Notes: generated from the letters alone by a model not told the origin. DNA of 32,064 nt from Fidelibacterota bacterium (GCA_028716785.1 JAQUPD010000025.1:1-32064); one strand, 5' to 3'. Shown: positions 1 to 7,874, counted from the first letter of the stretch. Program-made: numbers and translations.

Positions 1-450
1 TTTAGGAATTTTATCCCAGTCAAATACATGTCCTGTCCCACCATAAGCTGTATTTGAATATGCGTCAATGAGAACCATGTCTTGGGAGTTTAAAAGAGGC
101 ACCATATCCTCTTTCAGCCTTTCTATTTCACGGAATGCCCATATAACAGGGAAAGGAAAAGACTCGAAAACCTTGAAATCCTGTGGCTCATAAATTTGCA
201 TAGCATGACACCCACTTTGTTTTTGAAGGGTAAGAACATCGTTGTAAGTCGGGCGGACAAGAATGCCGACAGATTTTACATAAAGGGGTAATTTCTGAAT
301 AATATGATGGGTTTCAGTGGGTGCAATATATCGGGGACTTTCAGGATGAAAAATAAAACCAAGAAGGGTAACACCACTTTTTACACAGAGTTGGGCATCC
401 TCAAGAGATGTAATACCACATATTTTTAAATGGGTTATTAACGGAATCAT
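1..450 (-). CDS. trpF: Phosphoribosylanthranilate isomerase TrpF (3' end beyond the left edge)
   Basis: Catalyses the Amadori rearrangement of phosphoribosylanthranilate to CdRP, the third step of tryptophan synthesis, as a cytosolic TIM barrel. The first 150 residues are present. They show the beta-1 motif KICGIT with the catalytic cysteine at residue 11, GFIFHPESPRYI at 31-42, VGILV at 61-65 and the loop LIDAYSNTAYGGTGHVFDW at 127-145 with the acidic catalytic residue Asp129 and the phosphate-binding GGTG. The ATG overlaps the trpC stop as ATGA, so the two genes are translationally coupled. The remaining roughly 50 residues lie outside the window. trpB and trpA may follow off the edge (inference from usual operon order). 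Confidence 0.95.
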   Translation of the reverse strand, partial: MIPLITHLKICGITSLEDAQLCVKSGVTLLGFIFHPESPRYIAPTETHHIIQKLPLYVKSVGILVRPTYNDVLTLQKQSGCHAMQIYEPQDFKVFESFPFPVIWAFREIERLKEDMVPLLNSQDMVLIDAYSNTAYGGTGHVFDWDKIPK

Positions 451-1262
451 TGCACTTCCGCCAGAAATTTTTTTAAAAGGCGAGTTGGATCTGAAGAACG
501 CATGAACAATTCGCCAATTAACGCACCCCGAAATCCCTTTTTATAAAGATCTCGACAAAATGCAGGTGTTTTAATACCACTTTCACTGATGATAAGCGCA
601 TTGTCAGGTAAGTAAGATTTTAACGTAAAAGAGGTTTCTAAATTAATGTAAAACGTGTTTAAATCCCGATTGTTAATGCCAAAAATTAAGGGTATGTCAA
701 AAGGAATTTTAGCAAGATCTGCTTCATCATGGAGTTCCAGAAGAACATCCAAATGACATGCTTTTGCGATCGCGCAAAATGCGATAATTTCTTCTTTTGT
801 CAAAAGGGTTGCAATGATCAAGATAATATCGGCTCCCATAGCCTTGGCTTCATACAGTTGATAAGGATCGATAATAAAGTCTTTGTAAAGAAGGGGGAGG
901 GATGTTTTTTGGCGAACCAGCCAAACATCCTTAGGACTTCCATGGAAAAAGGCTTCTTCTGCAAGAACAGAGATAGCAGAAGCACCCCCCTTTTCATAAC
1001 ATTGGGCTTGTTGAGGAGGATAGCAGGTTTCTTGTATTTTCCCTTGGGAGGGGGATGCTTTTTTTATTTCACATATCACATGAAACGCAGAATCTTCTTT
1101 TAATTTTTGATAAAATGATGGCCCGTCAGGAATTGCTTTAATCTTTTTTTCCCAATAAGAAAGGGGAAGAGCTTCTTTTTTTTTCGCCAAATTTTGTTGC
1201 TTTTCTAAAACGATAGCCTCTAAAAAATTAGGTAATAATGGCTGAGAGGGTTCATGTTTCAT
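447..1262 (-). CDS. trpC: Indole-3-glycerol phosphate synthase TrpC
   Basis: Closes the indole ring of CdRP to give indole-3-glycerol phosphate, the fourth step of the tryptophan pathway. The sequence carries the family motifs CEIKKASPSQG, LLYKDFIIDPYQL, the ELHDE strand, GINNRDL, ISESGI and GELFM in TIM-barrel order. An open frame extends upstream to a TTG at 1307 or an ATG at 1304 that overlaps the trpD stop (TGATG), but neither has a Shine-Dalgarno. I chose ATG 1262 because AGGAG lies five bases upstream (1268-1272) and because the resulting 271-residue protein begins like normal family members, shortly before the FLEAIVLEK helix. It overlaps trpF by four bases downstream. The alternative is a 285-residue form starting at 1304. 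Confidence 0.94.
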   Translation of the reverse strand: MKHEPSQPLLPNFLEAIVLEKQQNLAKKKEALPLSYWEKKIKAIPDGPSFYQKLKEDSAFHVICEIKKASPSQGKIQETCYPPQQAQCYEKGGASAISVLAEEAFFHGSPKDVWLVRQKTSLPLLYKDFIIDPYQLYEAKAMGADIILIIATLLTKEEIIAFCAIAKACHLDVLLELHDEADLAKIPFDIPLIFGINNRDLNTFYINLETSFTLKSYLPDNALIISESGIKTPAFCRDLYKKGFRGALIGELFMRSSDPTRLLKKFLAEVQ

Positions 1263-1303
1263 AAATGCTCCTATACCTTCAAGAAATGGGTCGTTGTTTA
1301 TCA

Positions 1304-2320
1304 TCAAGAATAATGCTTACTTATTTCCCGAAGATCGTTGAGTTTTTGGAGGGCTGCCCCACTATCGATAATATCTTCGGCGAGGGCAATGCCTTCAGAA
1401 ATTCCATTTACTTTATCGGCAACATAAAAGGCAAAGGCAGCATTCAAAACGGTCATATCTCTAGCAGCATTTTTTTCTCCCGAAAGAATTTCTACAAGTT
1501 TATGAGCATTATGGGTTTTGTCTATCCCCAAAAGAGCCCATTTTGTGCTATGGGATGGAATTTCGTAAGAATAGGTATATTCTCGAATCTCACCCTTATT
1601 GATTTCATAAATATAATTTGTTGCAAAAGGTGAAACTTCGTCAAAGCCATCATCACTGTGAACAGTACATGCTTTTGTGTGTCCTTTCATGAGCATAACA
1701 TCTGCCAATTTTTTTGCTGTTTCCCGATTGTAGGCACCTACCAATTGTCGTCGAACACCAGCTGGATTCATAAGAGGTCCTAACATATTAAAAATTGTGC
1801 GTAATCCAAGATTTTGACGATGGGGAAGAATTGCTTTCATTACAGGGTGATAACGAGGGGAAAAGAGGAATCCAAGCCCTGTCTTTTGAATGCATGAAAA
1901 CACTTCCTCAGGACCTAGGTTGATACAAATTCCCAGGGATTCAAGGACATCGGCGGAGCCGCATTGACTGGAAACGGATCGATTTCCATGTTTTGCTATG
2001 GGAATAGCCCCAGCTGAAACAACAAAAGCAGTGGTGGTGGACACGTTGAACGAATGTTTTTTATCGCCTCCCGTTCCACATACATCCATAGCGATTTCAG
2101 AATCAAGGGGTACTTTAACCATGTTGGCTTCCATGGTATCAACAAAGCCTAAAATTTCCTCAACGGATTCTCCTTTCATCCGAAGTCCCATTAAAAATGC
2201 GCCAATTTCATCATCTGTGATTGTTCCTTCAATCATTTGTTCTAAAGCATAAGACGCTTCACTACGCGATAAATCACAGCCATTGGCAATTTTTTCAAGG
2301 TAACATTTTATTGCTTCCAT
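1304..2320 (-). CDS. trpD: Anthranilate phosphoribosyltransferase TrpD
   Basis: Transfers the phosphoribosyl group of PRPP to anthranilate, the second step of tryptophan synthesis. The 338-residue length is normal for the family. Visible motifs are DVCGTGGDKKHSFNVST (the PRPP-binding GTGGD), KHGNRSVSSQCGSADVLE, the LRTIFNMLGPLMNP segment, and the metal-binding acidic pair in SDDGFDEVSP. The start at 2320 is favoured over the longer open frame (to 2362) because AAAGGAG lies five bases before this ATG. That ribosome site sits inside the last codons of trpG, and the genes overlap by 26 bp, so translation is very probably coupled. It stands alone; it is not fused to trpG as in enterobacteria. Confidence 0.96.
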   Translation of the reverse strand: MEAIKCYLEKIANGCDLSRSEASYALEQMIEGTITDDEIGAFLMGLRMKGESVEEILGFVDTMEANMVKVPLDSEIAMDVCGTGGDKKHSFNVSTTTAFVVSAGAIPIAKHGNRSVSSQCGSADVLESLGICINLGPEEVFSCIQKTGLGFLFSPRYHPVMKAILPHRQNLGLRTIFNMLGPLMNPAGVRRQLVGAYNRETAKKLADVMLMKGHTKACTVHSDDGFDEVSPFATNYIYEINKGEIREYTYSYEIPSHSTKWALLGIDKTHNAHKLVEILSGEKNAARDMTVLNAAFAFYVADKVNGISEGIALAEDIIDSGAALQKLNDLREISKHYS

Positions 2321-2924
2321 AAGATCTCCTTTGTTTTGAAACAGGTTTGTCTTTATAAACAAAATATGTCAACCAATTTTGAATCAGGGTCTTTCCAACA
2401 TTTGTCAAAATGGATTCAGGATGAAACTGAATTCCTATAACAGGATACATTACATGATGGATTCCCATGACAACATTATCTTGCGTATATGCATTGATTT
2501 GCAAGAGGGGTGGGAAGGAAGCATTTTCGACAATAAGAGAGTGGTAGCGGGTTGCTAAAAAGGGAGAAGGAATATTTTGATAAAGCATAAAGGGGGTGTG
2601 AAAAATTTCGGACGTTTTTCCATGGATGGGTTTTTCTCCGCGAATAATTTTTCCGCCAAAGGCTTCAGCAATGCACTGATGGCCAAGACAAACTCCCAGA
2701 ATGGGGATGGTTTTGTGAAATTTCTTTATAACCTCTATGGAAATGCCAGCCTTTGCAGGATCTCCCGGTCCAGGTGAAATTACAATGCCATGAGGATTTA
2801 ACTGATGAATAAAATCAATTCCGACGGCATGATTGCGGACAACCCTTACCTGTTCGCCCAAACTTCCGAACATTTGCACAAGGTTATAGGTGAAAGAATC
2901 AAAATTATCAATAAATAAAATCAT
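2295..2924 (-). CDS. trpG: Anthranilate synthase glutamine amidotransferase subunit TrpG
   Basis: Class I glutamine amidotransferase that supplies ammonia to TrpE for anthranilate formation. It begins MILFIDNFDSFTYNL, has the oxyanion segment SPGPGDP at 50-56, the nucleophile elbow GVCLGHQ with Cys79, and the remaining catalytic residues in QFHPES (His168, Glu170). The 209 residues exceed the usual length of about 190 because the last 20 codons run through the trpD ribosome site. It overlaps the end of trpE by 17 bp. The same family includes PabA, which can be shared with folate synthesis; the operon position argues for TrpG, but a dual role cannot be excluded from sequence. Confidence 0.96.
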   Translation of the reverse strand: MILFIDNFDSFTYNLVQMFGSLGEQVRVVRNHAVGIDFIHQLNPHGIVISPGPGDPAKAGISIEVIKKFHKTIPILGVCLGHQCIAEAFGGKIIRGEKPIHGKTSEIFHTPFMLYQNIPSPFLATRYHSLIVENASFPPLLQINAYTQDNVVMGIHHVMYPVIGIQFHPESILTNVGKTLIQNWLTYFVYKDKPVSKQRRSYGSNKMLP

Positions 2925-4389
2925 AAGTGCGCTTCCTTGCCTCTACGATTGCTTGAATCATGGCTTTGGCTTTGTCATTGATTTCCTGGCATTCTCTCTC
3001 GGGATCACTCTCGGCAACAATCCCAGCACCGGCTTGAAAATAGAGCATGTTTTCTTTGGCAATAAGAGTACGGATAGCAATACAGGTATCGGAATTTCCG
3101 GAATAATCAAAATAACCAATGGCTCCTGAATAAATACCTCGGTTTTCTGGCTCCAGTTCATGAATAATCTCCATGGCACGAATTTTTGGAGCGCCACTAA
3201 CTGTTCCTGCGGGAAATGATGCTTTAAATGCATCCACAGCATGGAGATCCTTTCTTAGATGACCTGTAACTCGTGAGATAATGTGCATTACATGAGAATA
3301 TCGCTCGATTGTTTTAAGATCTTGTACACGAATGCTGCCATATTCGGCAATTCTTCCCATATCATTTCGGGCTAAATCGACCAACATAATGTGTTCTGAT
3401 AACTCTTTTGGATCGTTTAACAAAGTATAAGCCTGAGACTCATCTTCCTCTTTTGTTTGTCCCCTTGGACGAGTTCCTGCAATGGGAATAATTTCCAGTT
3501 CATCCTCAAGACACCGAATTAAAGGTTCAGGAGAAGAGCCAATAATTTGATAATCAGCACAATCTAGATAGTAGAGATAAGGTGATGGATTTATATTTCG
3601 TAATGAGCGATAAACATGAAAGGGATCCCCCTCATACGGCAAGGAAAATCGCCGTGATAAAACCACTTGAAAAATATCCCCGGCATAGATATAGGATTTT
3701 GCTTTCTGAATAGCCTGTAAAAAATTTTCTTTTTTAAAATGACAAGACACTGTTTGGATATTGGCATAAAAAGAGGCTTCCTTCTTTTCAATTGCTCGAA
3801 TTTTTTCGGACATTGTTTGTAAATCAGCGTGTGCTTCTTGGTAACGTTCTTGCAGATTATGGGTATTCTCCAAGAAGACATTAGAAATGAGGATCACTTC
3901 ATTTTTTGCATGATCAATGGCAATAAGATTTTTATAAAAAGCCATAAAAGCATAGTCCGTTCCGATAGAATCGTGATGGGGAAGAGGTAACGCTTCATAA
4001 GTACCAGCCATCTCATAATCAATAAATCCAACTGCTCCACAAGTAAAATGAGGAAGATCATCTAACCGAACAGGCATATAATCTTTTAGACAATTTGATA
4101 ATTTGTCAAAAAAGGAAATATTAACAGGATAGCAGCCTCCTGAAGGATTTCCCTCATACACGCCATGTCCTGTGTCTTTCAAATAATAAAAGGGAGAAAA
4201 TCCTATAAAAGAATAGCGGCCAAGATGTTCTCCATGGGTTACACTTTCCAGTAAAAAAGAATTTTTCCCCGCCTCTCTTAGTTTAAGATAAAGCATACTT
4301 GGCGTTAAAAAATCCCCATTTATTTTTTGATATAGGGGAATGATTGTCTTCGGTGCTGCCAGATTTTTGAATTCCTCAAATGATATCAT
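2908..4389 (-). CDS. trpE: Anthranilate synthase component I TrpE
   Basis: Converts chorismate and ammonia (from TrpG) to anthranilate, the committed and feedback-controlled step of tryptophan synthesis. The N-terminal domain keeps the tryptophan-binding segments FLLESVTHG and GRYSFIGFSP. The chorismate-binding domain shows GDIFQVVLSRRFS, NPSPYLYYLD, IPIAGTRPRG, ELSEHIMLVDLARND, SFPAGTVSGAPKIRAMEII and QAGAGIVAESDPERE in order. At 493 residues it has the normal length. The start ATG 4389 is preceded by a modest AAGGG; a longer frame to 4425 would run through the attenuator terminator stem and is rejected. Expression is governed by the leader and attenuator immediately upstream, and activity is probably inhibited by tryptophan since the LLES element is intact. 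Confidence 0.97.
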   Translation of the reverse strand: MISFEEFKNLAAPKTIIPLYQKINGDFLTPSMLYLKLREAGKNSFLLESVTHGEHLGRYSFIGFSPFYYLKDTGHGVYEGNPSGGCYPVNISFFDKLSNCLKDYMPVRLDDLPHFTCGAVGFIDYEMAGTYEALPLPHHDSIGTDYAFMAFYKNLIAIDHAKNEVILISNVFLENTHNLQERYQEAHADLQTMSEKIRAIEKKEASFYANIQTVSCHFKKENFLQAIQKAKSYIYAGDIFQVVLSRRFSLPYEGDPFHVYRSLRNINPSPYLYYLDCADYQIIGSSPEPLIRCLEDELEIIPIAGTRPRGQTKEEDESQAYTLLNDPKELSEHIMLVDLARNDMGRIAEYGSIRVQDLKTIERYSHVMHIISRVTGHLRKDLHAVDAFKASFPAGTVSGAPKIRAMEIIHELEPENRGIYSGAIGYFDYSGNSDTCIAIRTLIAKENMLYFQAGAGIVAESDPERECQEINDKAKAMIQAIVEARKRTYDFIY

Positions 4390-4413
4390 CCTGTTATCCC
4401 TTTTTGAACAAAC

Positions 4414-4440
4414 AAAAAAGCCCACTCTTGGGAGTGGGCT
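4414..4440 (-). terminator. trp attenuator terminator (3:4 hairpin)
   Basis: On the minus strand, AGCCCACTC pairs perfectly with GAGTGGGCT across a four-base loop (CCAA), and the stem runs directly into a T6 tract. This is a textbook intrinsic terminator placed between the leader peptide stop and the trpE start. It forms the 3:4 structure of a classical transcription attenuator. Confidence 0.93.
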
Positions 4441-4547
4441 GTAGATGTTTTGTATCGTGCAGTTTCTCTATAACTTATGCTTTACAAAACATACATCTCC
4501 CACTCCAGCAAAATGCCACCACTGAATCATCGTGTGAGAGGTGTATG
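4432..4547 (-). promoter_or_regulatory. trp leader attenuator: pause (1:2) and antiterminator (2:3) structures
   Basis: Region 1 (4547-4534, CATACACCTCTCAC) pairs with region 2 (4503-4490, GTGGGAGATGTATG) over 14 positions with one mismatch and one G-T pair, forming the 1:2 hairpin with the Trp codons in its loop. Region 2 (4505-4483) can instead pair with region 3 (4454-4432): GAGTGGG with CCCACTC (7 bp) and TGTTTTGTA with TACAAAACA (9 bp), separated by a 7x7 internal loop. Region 3 contains the 5' arm of the terminator, so 2:3 pairing excludes termination. A ribosome stalled at the Trp codons would block region 1 and favour 2:3, allowing read-through when charged tRNA-Trp is scarce. Confidence 0.88.
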
Positions 4548-4560
4548 GTCTGCGTAACAT
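4468..4560 (-). CDS. trpL: trp operon leader peptide (30 aa, tandem Trp codons)
   Basis: A short reading frame on the minus strand, starting ATG at 4560 six bases after a strong AGAGGAG ribosome site (4566-4572) and ending TAG at 4468. The peptide begins MLRRPYTSHTMIQWWHF and carries two adjacent Trp codons at positions 14 and 15 (4516-4521), the diagnostic feature of a trp leader peptide. Its first half encodes RNA region 1 and its second half region 2 of the attenuator. It senses charged tRNA-Trp and needs no function as a peptide. Identification rests on the Trp pair, the ribosome site, the location before a terminator and the trpE neighbour. Confidence 0.9.
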   Translation of the reverse strand: MLRRPYTSHTMIQWWHFAGVGDVCFVKHKL

Positions 4561-4581
4561 TGTTTCTCCTCTTTTGACGTG

Positions 4582-4611
4582 ATTTTAACATGTTTCTATT
4601 TATAGAATCAA
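4582..4611 (-). promoter_or_regulatory. Promoter of the trp operon
   Basis: Minus strand: TTGATT (-35, 4606-4611) and TAAAAT (-10, 4582-4587) separated by 18 bases, followed within about 20 bases by the ribosome site of the leader peptide. The predicted start near 4575 gives a leader transcript of about 185 bases before trpE. The spacer holds a perfect 6-2-6 inverted repeat (TTCTAT-AA-ATAGAA, 4594-4607), which could be an operator. Confidence 0.6.
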
Positions 4612-4841
4612 GGAAAAAATTAAAATTCCAGAAAATTTTTTAACCACCGTTACTTTTGAAGTAATTTTGAAATAGAATAAACAATAATCACACTTAAAAA
4701 TAGGAGGACTAATAATTTTAGAAAAATTTTTAAAAGATATAAGGTTACAGTTTGTAAACACTTGAAGAATATTATAAATTAAAACATGTCATAACAAAAA
4801 CGAGCTTATCAGAAAAGTTATCATACCCAAAGAAATTTACA

Positions 4842-6638
4842 GTGGGATGGTTAATGTTCTCTACAATTTTTACGCGTGCAATGCAATCAGACAATAAAAA
4901 TGACATAAAATTTCGCCAGATTTGGGAATCTGCCCGTGATGGAATGCGCCTTACGGATGAAAAGGGCATTATTCATGATGTAAATCCTGCCTTTTGCGAC
5001 TTAATCCAGTTGCCACGGGAACGGCTGGTTGGGAAACCCTTATCGGTCATTTATAAAAATGATCAAGAAAGAATTTTACGGAAACATTGCGAACGATTTA
5101 AATCACGTACGATTTCCCCCTATATTCTCAATAAATATATTCTTCACAATGGTGAAATTCGTTGGTTTGAAGTATATAACACTTATATAAAAATTCCTGG
5201 AGAGCCAGAACTGGTATTGGCTGTTTTTCGGGATAAGACAGACTTGATTGAAACGATAGAAGCATTAAAAGAAAATGAAGAACGGCTAAATATTGCCGTA
5301 AAGGGTGCAAATATTGGACTCTGGGATCAGGATTTTAGAACACAAACAGTCATACGGAATAAGATATGGGCTGAAATGTTGGGGTATAATCCAGCTGAAA
5401 TTGGGGAGGGACTTATTGATTATGAAACGCGTATCCATCCTGATGATCGCGAGGAGGTCTTAAAACTTTTGGATGCCCATAAAAAGGGGGAGACAGACAA
5501 TTTTCGTGTTGTTCATCGTCTTCGGTGTGCCGATGGTTCATGGAAATGGATTTTGAATGTTGGGCAGATTGTTGAGCGGGATAAAGATGGGAAGCCTCTG
5601 CGTGCTGCAGGAATCCATTTGGATATTGATGCCCAGAAGAGAGCAGAAGAATCGTTAAAGGCATCGGAAGCCCTTTTTCATTCTGTGTGGGAACACTCGA
5701 ACGATGGGATGCGCCTTACCGATGAAAAAGGTATGATGATTAAGGTAAACAATGCCTTTTGTGAAATAGTTGGCAAAAAAAGGTCTGAACTGGAAGGACA
5801 ATTACTAGGGGTTATTTATGCACCTCATGAACAACAAAGAATCGTTAACGGGTATAAAGAGAATGTCGCCCAAAAAAAGATAAAACCCTATATTGAGCGC
5901 CCTTATATTCTTTGGGATGGCACTCAAAAGTGGTTTGGGGTTTCGATAGCCTTTATTTATAATTCGCTGGTTTTAAGTGTTTTTCGAGATATCACAGAGC
6001 GGGTAAAGGACCACGAATCTTTAAGACAAATGGTTCAGCAAAAAGAAATATTAATGAAAGAACTCCAGCACCGGGTTAAAAATAATTTAAATATTATATC
6101 AAATATCATCTTCTTGGAAATGCGCCAGGTGAAAGATCCTGATGTTAGGAATATTTTTATTAATATCCGGAATCGCATTCAATCGATGGTTACGATTTAT
6201 GACCAATTTAATCTTTCAGAAGATATGGAAATGATTTTATTGGATAAATATTTAAAAACACTAGGTGATTGTATTCTTGAGATCCTTACATCATATTCTG
6301 GTAGAATAGTATTAAATGCATCGATTGAACCAATAGCCTTAGATACCAATCGGGCTGTTAGTGTAGGACTCATTTTAAATGAAGTGATTACCAATGCGGT
6401 AAAATATGCATATACAAGTGATGAAAAAGGGGAAATTGATTTAACCGTTTATTCTGACGGGGAAGAGATTATTTTTAAGGTCAAGGACTATGGAAAGGGG
6501 CTTCCTCCGGATTTTTCTTTTGAAAATTCAAAAGGGATGGGACTCTTATTAATTACCAATCTTGCGAAGCAATTGCAAGGGACCGTGAACATGAAGAGGG
6601 ATAACGGCACAACATTTATCCTACGTTTTCCGAAATAA
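4842..6638 (+). CDS. Cytosolic triple-PAS sensor histidine kinase (HisKA_2 type)
   Basis: A signal-transducing histidine kinase without any membrane helix, so it probably senses a cytosolic cue. Order: PAS1 about 25-140, PAS2 with PAC about 148-270 (ending HLDIDAQKRAEESLKASE), PAS3 about 280-390, then a HisKA_2 dimerisation helix with phospho-acceptor His410 in KELQHRVKNN, and a HATPase_c domain with N-box NEVITNAVKYAY (513-524), G1 box KDYGKGLPP and G2 box GMGLL (565-569). PAS1 and PAS3 are near-duplicates, sharing DGMRLTDEKG. The ligand is unknown. No response regulator is adjacent, so it is an orphan kinase. It is divergent from the trp operon. The start is unclear: GTG 4842 is given; ATG 4854 or 4881 are possible because no clear ribosome site is present. 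Confidence 0.9.
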   Translation: MGWLMFSTIFTRAMQSDNKNDIKFRQIWESARDGMRLTDEKGIIHDVNPAFCDLIQLPRERLVGKPLSVIYKNDQERILRKHCERFKSRTISPYILNKYILHNGEIRWFEVYNTYIKIPGEPELVLAVFRDKTDLIETIEALKENEERLNIAVKGANIGLWDQDFRTQTVIRNKIWAEMLGYNPAEIGEGLIDYETRIHPDDREEVLKLLDAHKKGETDNFRVVHRLRCADGSWKWILNVGQIVERDKDGKPLRAAGIHLDIDAQKRAEESLKASEALFHSVWEHSNDGMRLTDEKGMMIKVNNAFCEIVGKKRSELEGQLLGVIYAPHEQQRIVNGYKENVAQKKIKPYIERPYILWDGTQKWFGVSIAFIYNSLVLSVFRDITERVKDHESLRQMVQQKEILMKELQHRVKNNLNIISNIIFLEMRQVKDPDVRNIFINIRNRIQSMVTIYDQFNLSEDMEMILLDKYLKTLGDCILEILTSYSGRIVLNASIEPIALDTNRAVSVGLILNEVITNAVKYAYTSDEKGEIDLTVYSDGEEIIFKVKDYGKGLPPDFSFENSKGMGLLLITNLAKQLQGTVNMKRDNGTTFILRFPK

Positions 6639-6681
6639 ATACAAATTATCTTTTAATAAACTGGTTTTATAGTGTATGTTT

Positions 6682-6694
6682 GGGAACGTTTCCC
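6682..6694. repeat. Short inverted repeat GGGAA-CGT-TTCCC
   Basis: A perfect 5 bp stem with a three-base centre in the gap between the kinase and plsX, followed on the plus strand by TTTGTTGTG. It could be a weak terminator for the kinase gene or a protein-binding site for plsX; the T-run is poor. Confidence 0.3.
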
Positions 6695-6748
6695 TTTGTT
6701 GTGTAGTAAGAGGTGAAGCTGTAAATTGTTAAAAAAGGATAAAAATAG

Positions 6749-7807
6749 ATGAAAGACAAAAATATAGCAATTGTTTTAGATGCTATGGGTGGAGATAACG
6801 CTCCCCATGTAACGGTAGAAGGAGCGGTTGAGGCCACCCGAATATCTCCCATAAAAGTCATTTTAGTTGGTGATGAAAAAGCTATTGAAAAGGAGTTAAA
6901 AAAGTATACCTACAATGCATCTCAATTGGAAATTGTGAATACACCCCATCACATAACCATGGAAGAAAACCCAAAAGAAGCTATTGAAAAGAAACCGGAT
7001 GCTTCCATTGTTTTGGCAACCAAGCTTGTAGCAGAAGAGCAAGGTAATGCTTTAGTATCTGCAGGTAGCACCGGTGCAGTAATTCTTGCTGCAGCCAAAA
7101 ATATTAACCGCATTCTTGGTGTGCATAAATCAGCCCTAGCTGCAAGTTATCCCACTCATAATTTTCAAAAACGTCAGGATATATTTTCACTTTTATTGGA
7201 TGTAGGAGCGAATATTCATAATTCCCATCACGATTTGGTCCATTTTGCATATATGGGGGCAACGTATGCAAGAGAGATAAAAAAAATTGAAAATCCAACG
7301 GTTGGACTTTTAAACATTGGGTCTGAACCTTATAAAGGGGGAAAGACACTTTCTCAAACGTATGCTATCTTAAAAACACTCCCTGATATCAATTTTATTG
7401 GAAATGTTGAAGGTGATAAATTAATGCTTGGACTTGCCGATGTGGTGATTACAGAAGGTCTTACGGGCAATATAGCCTTAAAAGTAATAGAAGGTGTGGC
7501 AAGTTCTGCACAAAAGCTCTTAAAACAAGCATTTCGAGAAAACTTTCTTTGGAAGATGGGACTCATGATGCTTTCGGGTGGAATTCGTAAATTAAAAAAT
7601 ATTACGGATTATCAAGAATATGGCGGTGCCCCTATTTTTGGCTTTAATAAAATGATTATTAAATGTCATGGCCGATCCACAAGCTTAGCAATTAAAAATG
7701 GCCTTCTTCTCGCCGCTAAATCTGTCCAGGATGATATAACTGAACAAATAAGCCGTTATATTACCAATTACGAATATAATCATGCCGTTCATGATGTGGA
7801 AGTATAA
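6749..7807 (+). CDS. plsX: Phosphate acyltransferase PlsX
   Basis: Makes acyl-phosphate from acyl-ACP for PlsY, starting phospholipid synthesis at the membrane surface. The 352 residues carry the family motifs DAMGGDNAPH (11-20), SAGSTGAVILAA, LLDVGAN, FAYMGATYAR, LLNIGSEPYKGG, EGLTGNIALK and KCHGRSTSLAIKNG. The ATG is preceded by AAAGGA about ten bases upstream. In many bacteria plsX lies with rpmF and fab genes; here it stands between a histidine kinase and hrcA without them. A separate promoter precedes hrcA, so plsX is probably its own unit. Confidence 0.95.
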   Translation: MKDKNIAIVLDAMGGDNAPHVTVEGAVEATRISPIKVILVGDEKAIEKELKKYTYNASQLEIVNTPHHITMEENPKEAIEKKPDASIVLATKLVAEEQGNALVSAGSTGAVILAAAKNINRILGVHKSALAASYPTHNFQKRQDIFSLLLDVGANIHNSHHDLVHFAYMGATYAREIKKIENPTVGLLNIGSEPYKGGKTLSQTYAILKTLPDINFIGNVEGDKLMLGLADVVITEGLTGNIALKVIEGVASSAQKLLKQAFRENFLWKMGLMMLSGGIRKLKNITDYQEYGGAPIFGFNKMIIKCHGRSTSLAIKNGLLLAAKSVQDDITEQISRYITNYEYNHAVHDVEV

Positions 7808-7847
7808 GTGAATATCTGAAGGAATGTTCATAAATACAATAAATACA

Positions 7848-7874
7848 GATACTTATAAAAAAACAGTGAGTACT
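7848..7874 (+). promoter_or_regulatory. Degenerate inverted repeat upstream of hrcA (CIRCE-like spacing)
   Basis: GATACTTAT - 9 bases - GTGAGTACT has the 9-N9-9 spacing of the HrcA operator CIRCE, but only five Watson-Crick positions match and the canonical TTAGCACTC is absent. The right side, GAGTACTAT at 7868-7876, agrees with the CIRCE half-site GAGTGCTAA at seven of nine positions. It lies just upstream of the predicted -35. It may be a diverged operator or chance. Confidence 0.2.

Noticed and set aside
1263-1304. Upstream extension of trpC to ATG 1304 or TTG 1307
   Set aside because: The TGATG overlap is attractive, but there is no Shine-Dalgarno and the added residues precede the normal family start; ATG 1262 has AGGAG at ideal spacing.
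4468-4560. T-box riboswitch or TRAP-binding repeats as the trp control element
   Set aside because: No T-box sequence and no series of spaced GAG/UAG triplets; the leader peptide with Trp-Trp explains the hairpins.
4380-4577. 65-codon frame on the plus strand opposite the trp leader
   Set aside because: It lies antisense to the leader peptide and attenuator and has no ribosome site; the cysteine-rich translation is a by-product of the hairpins.
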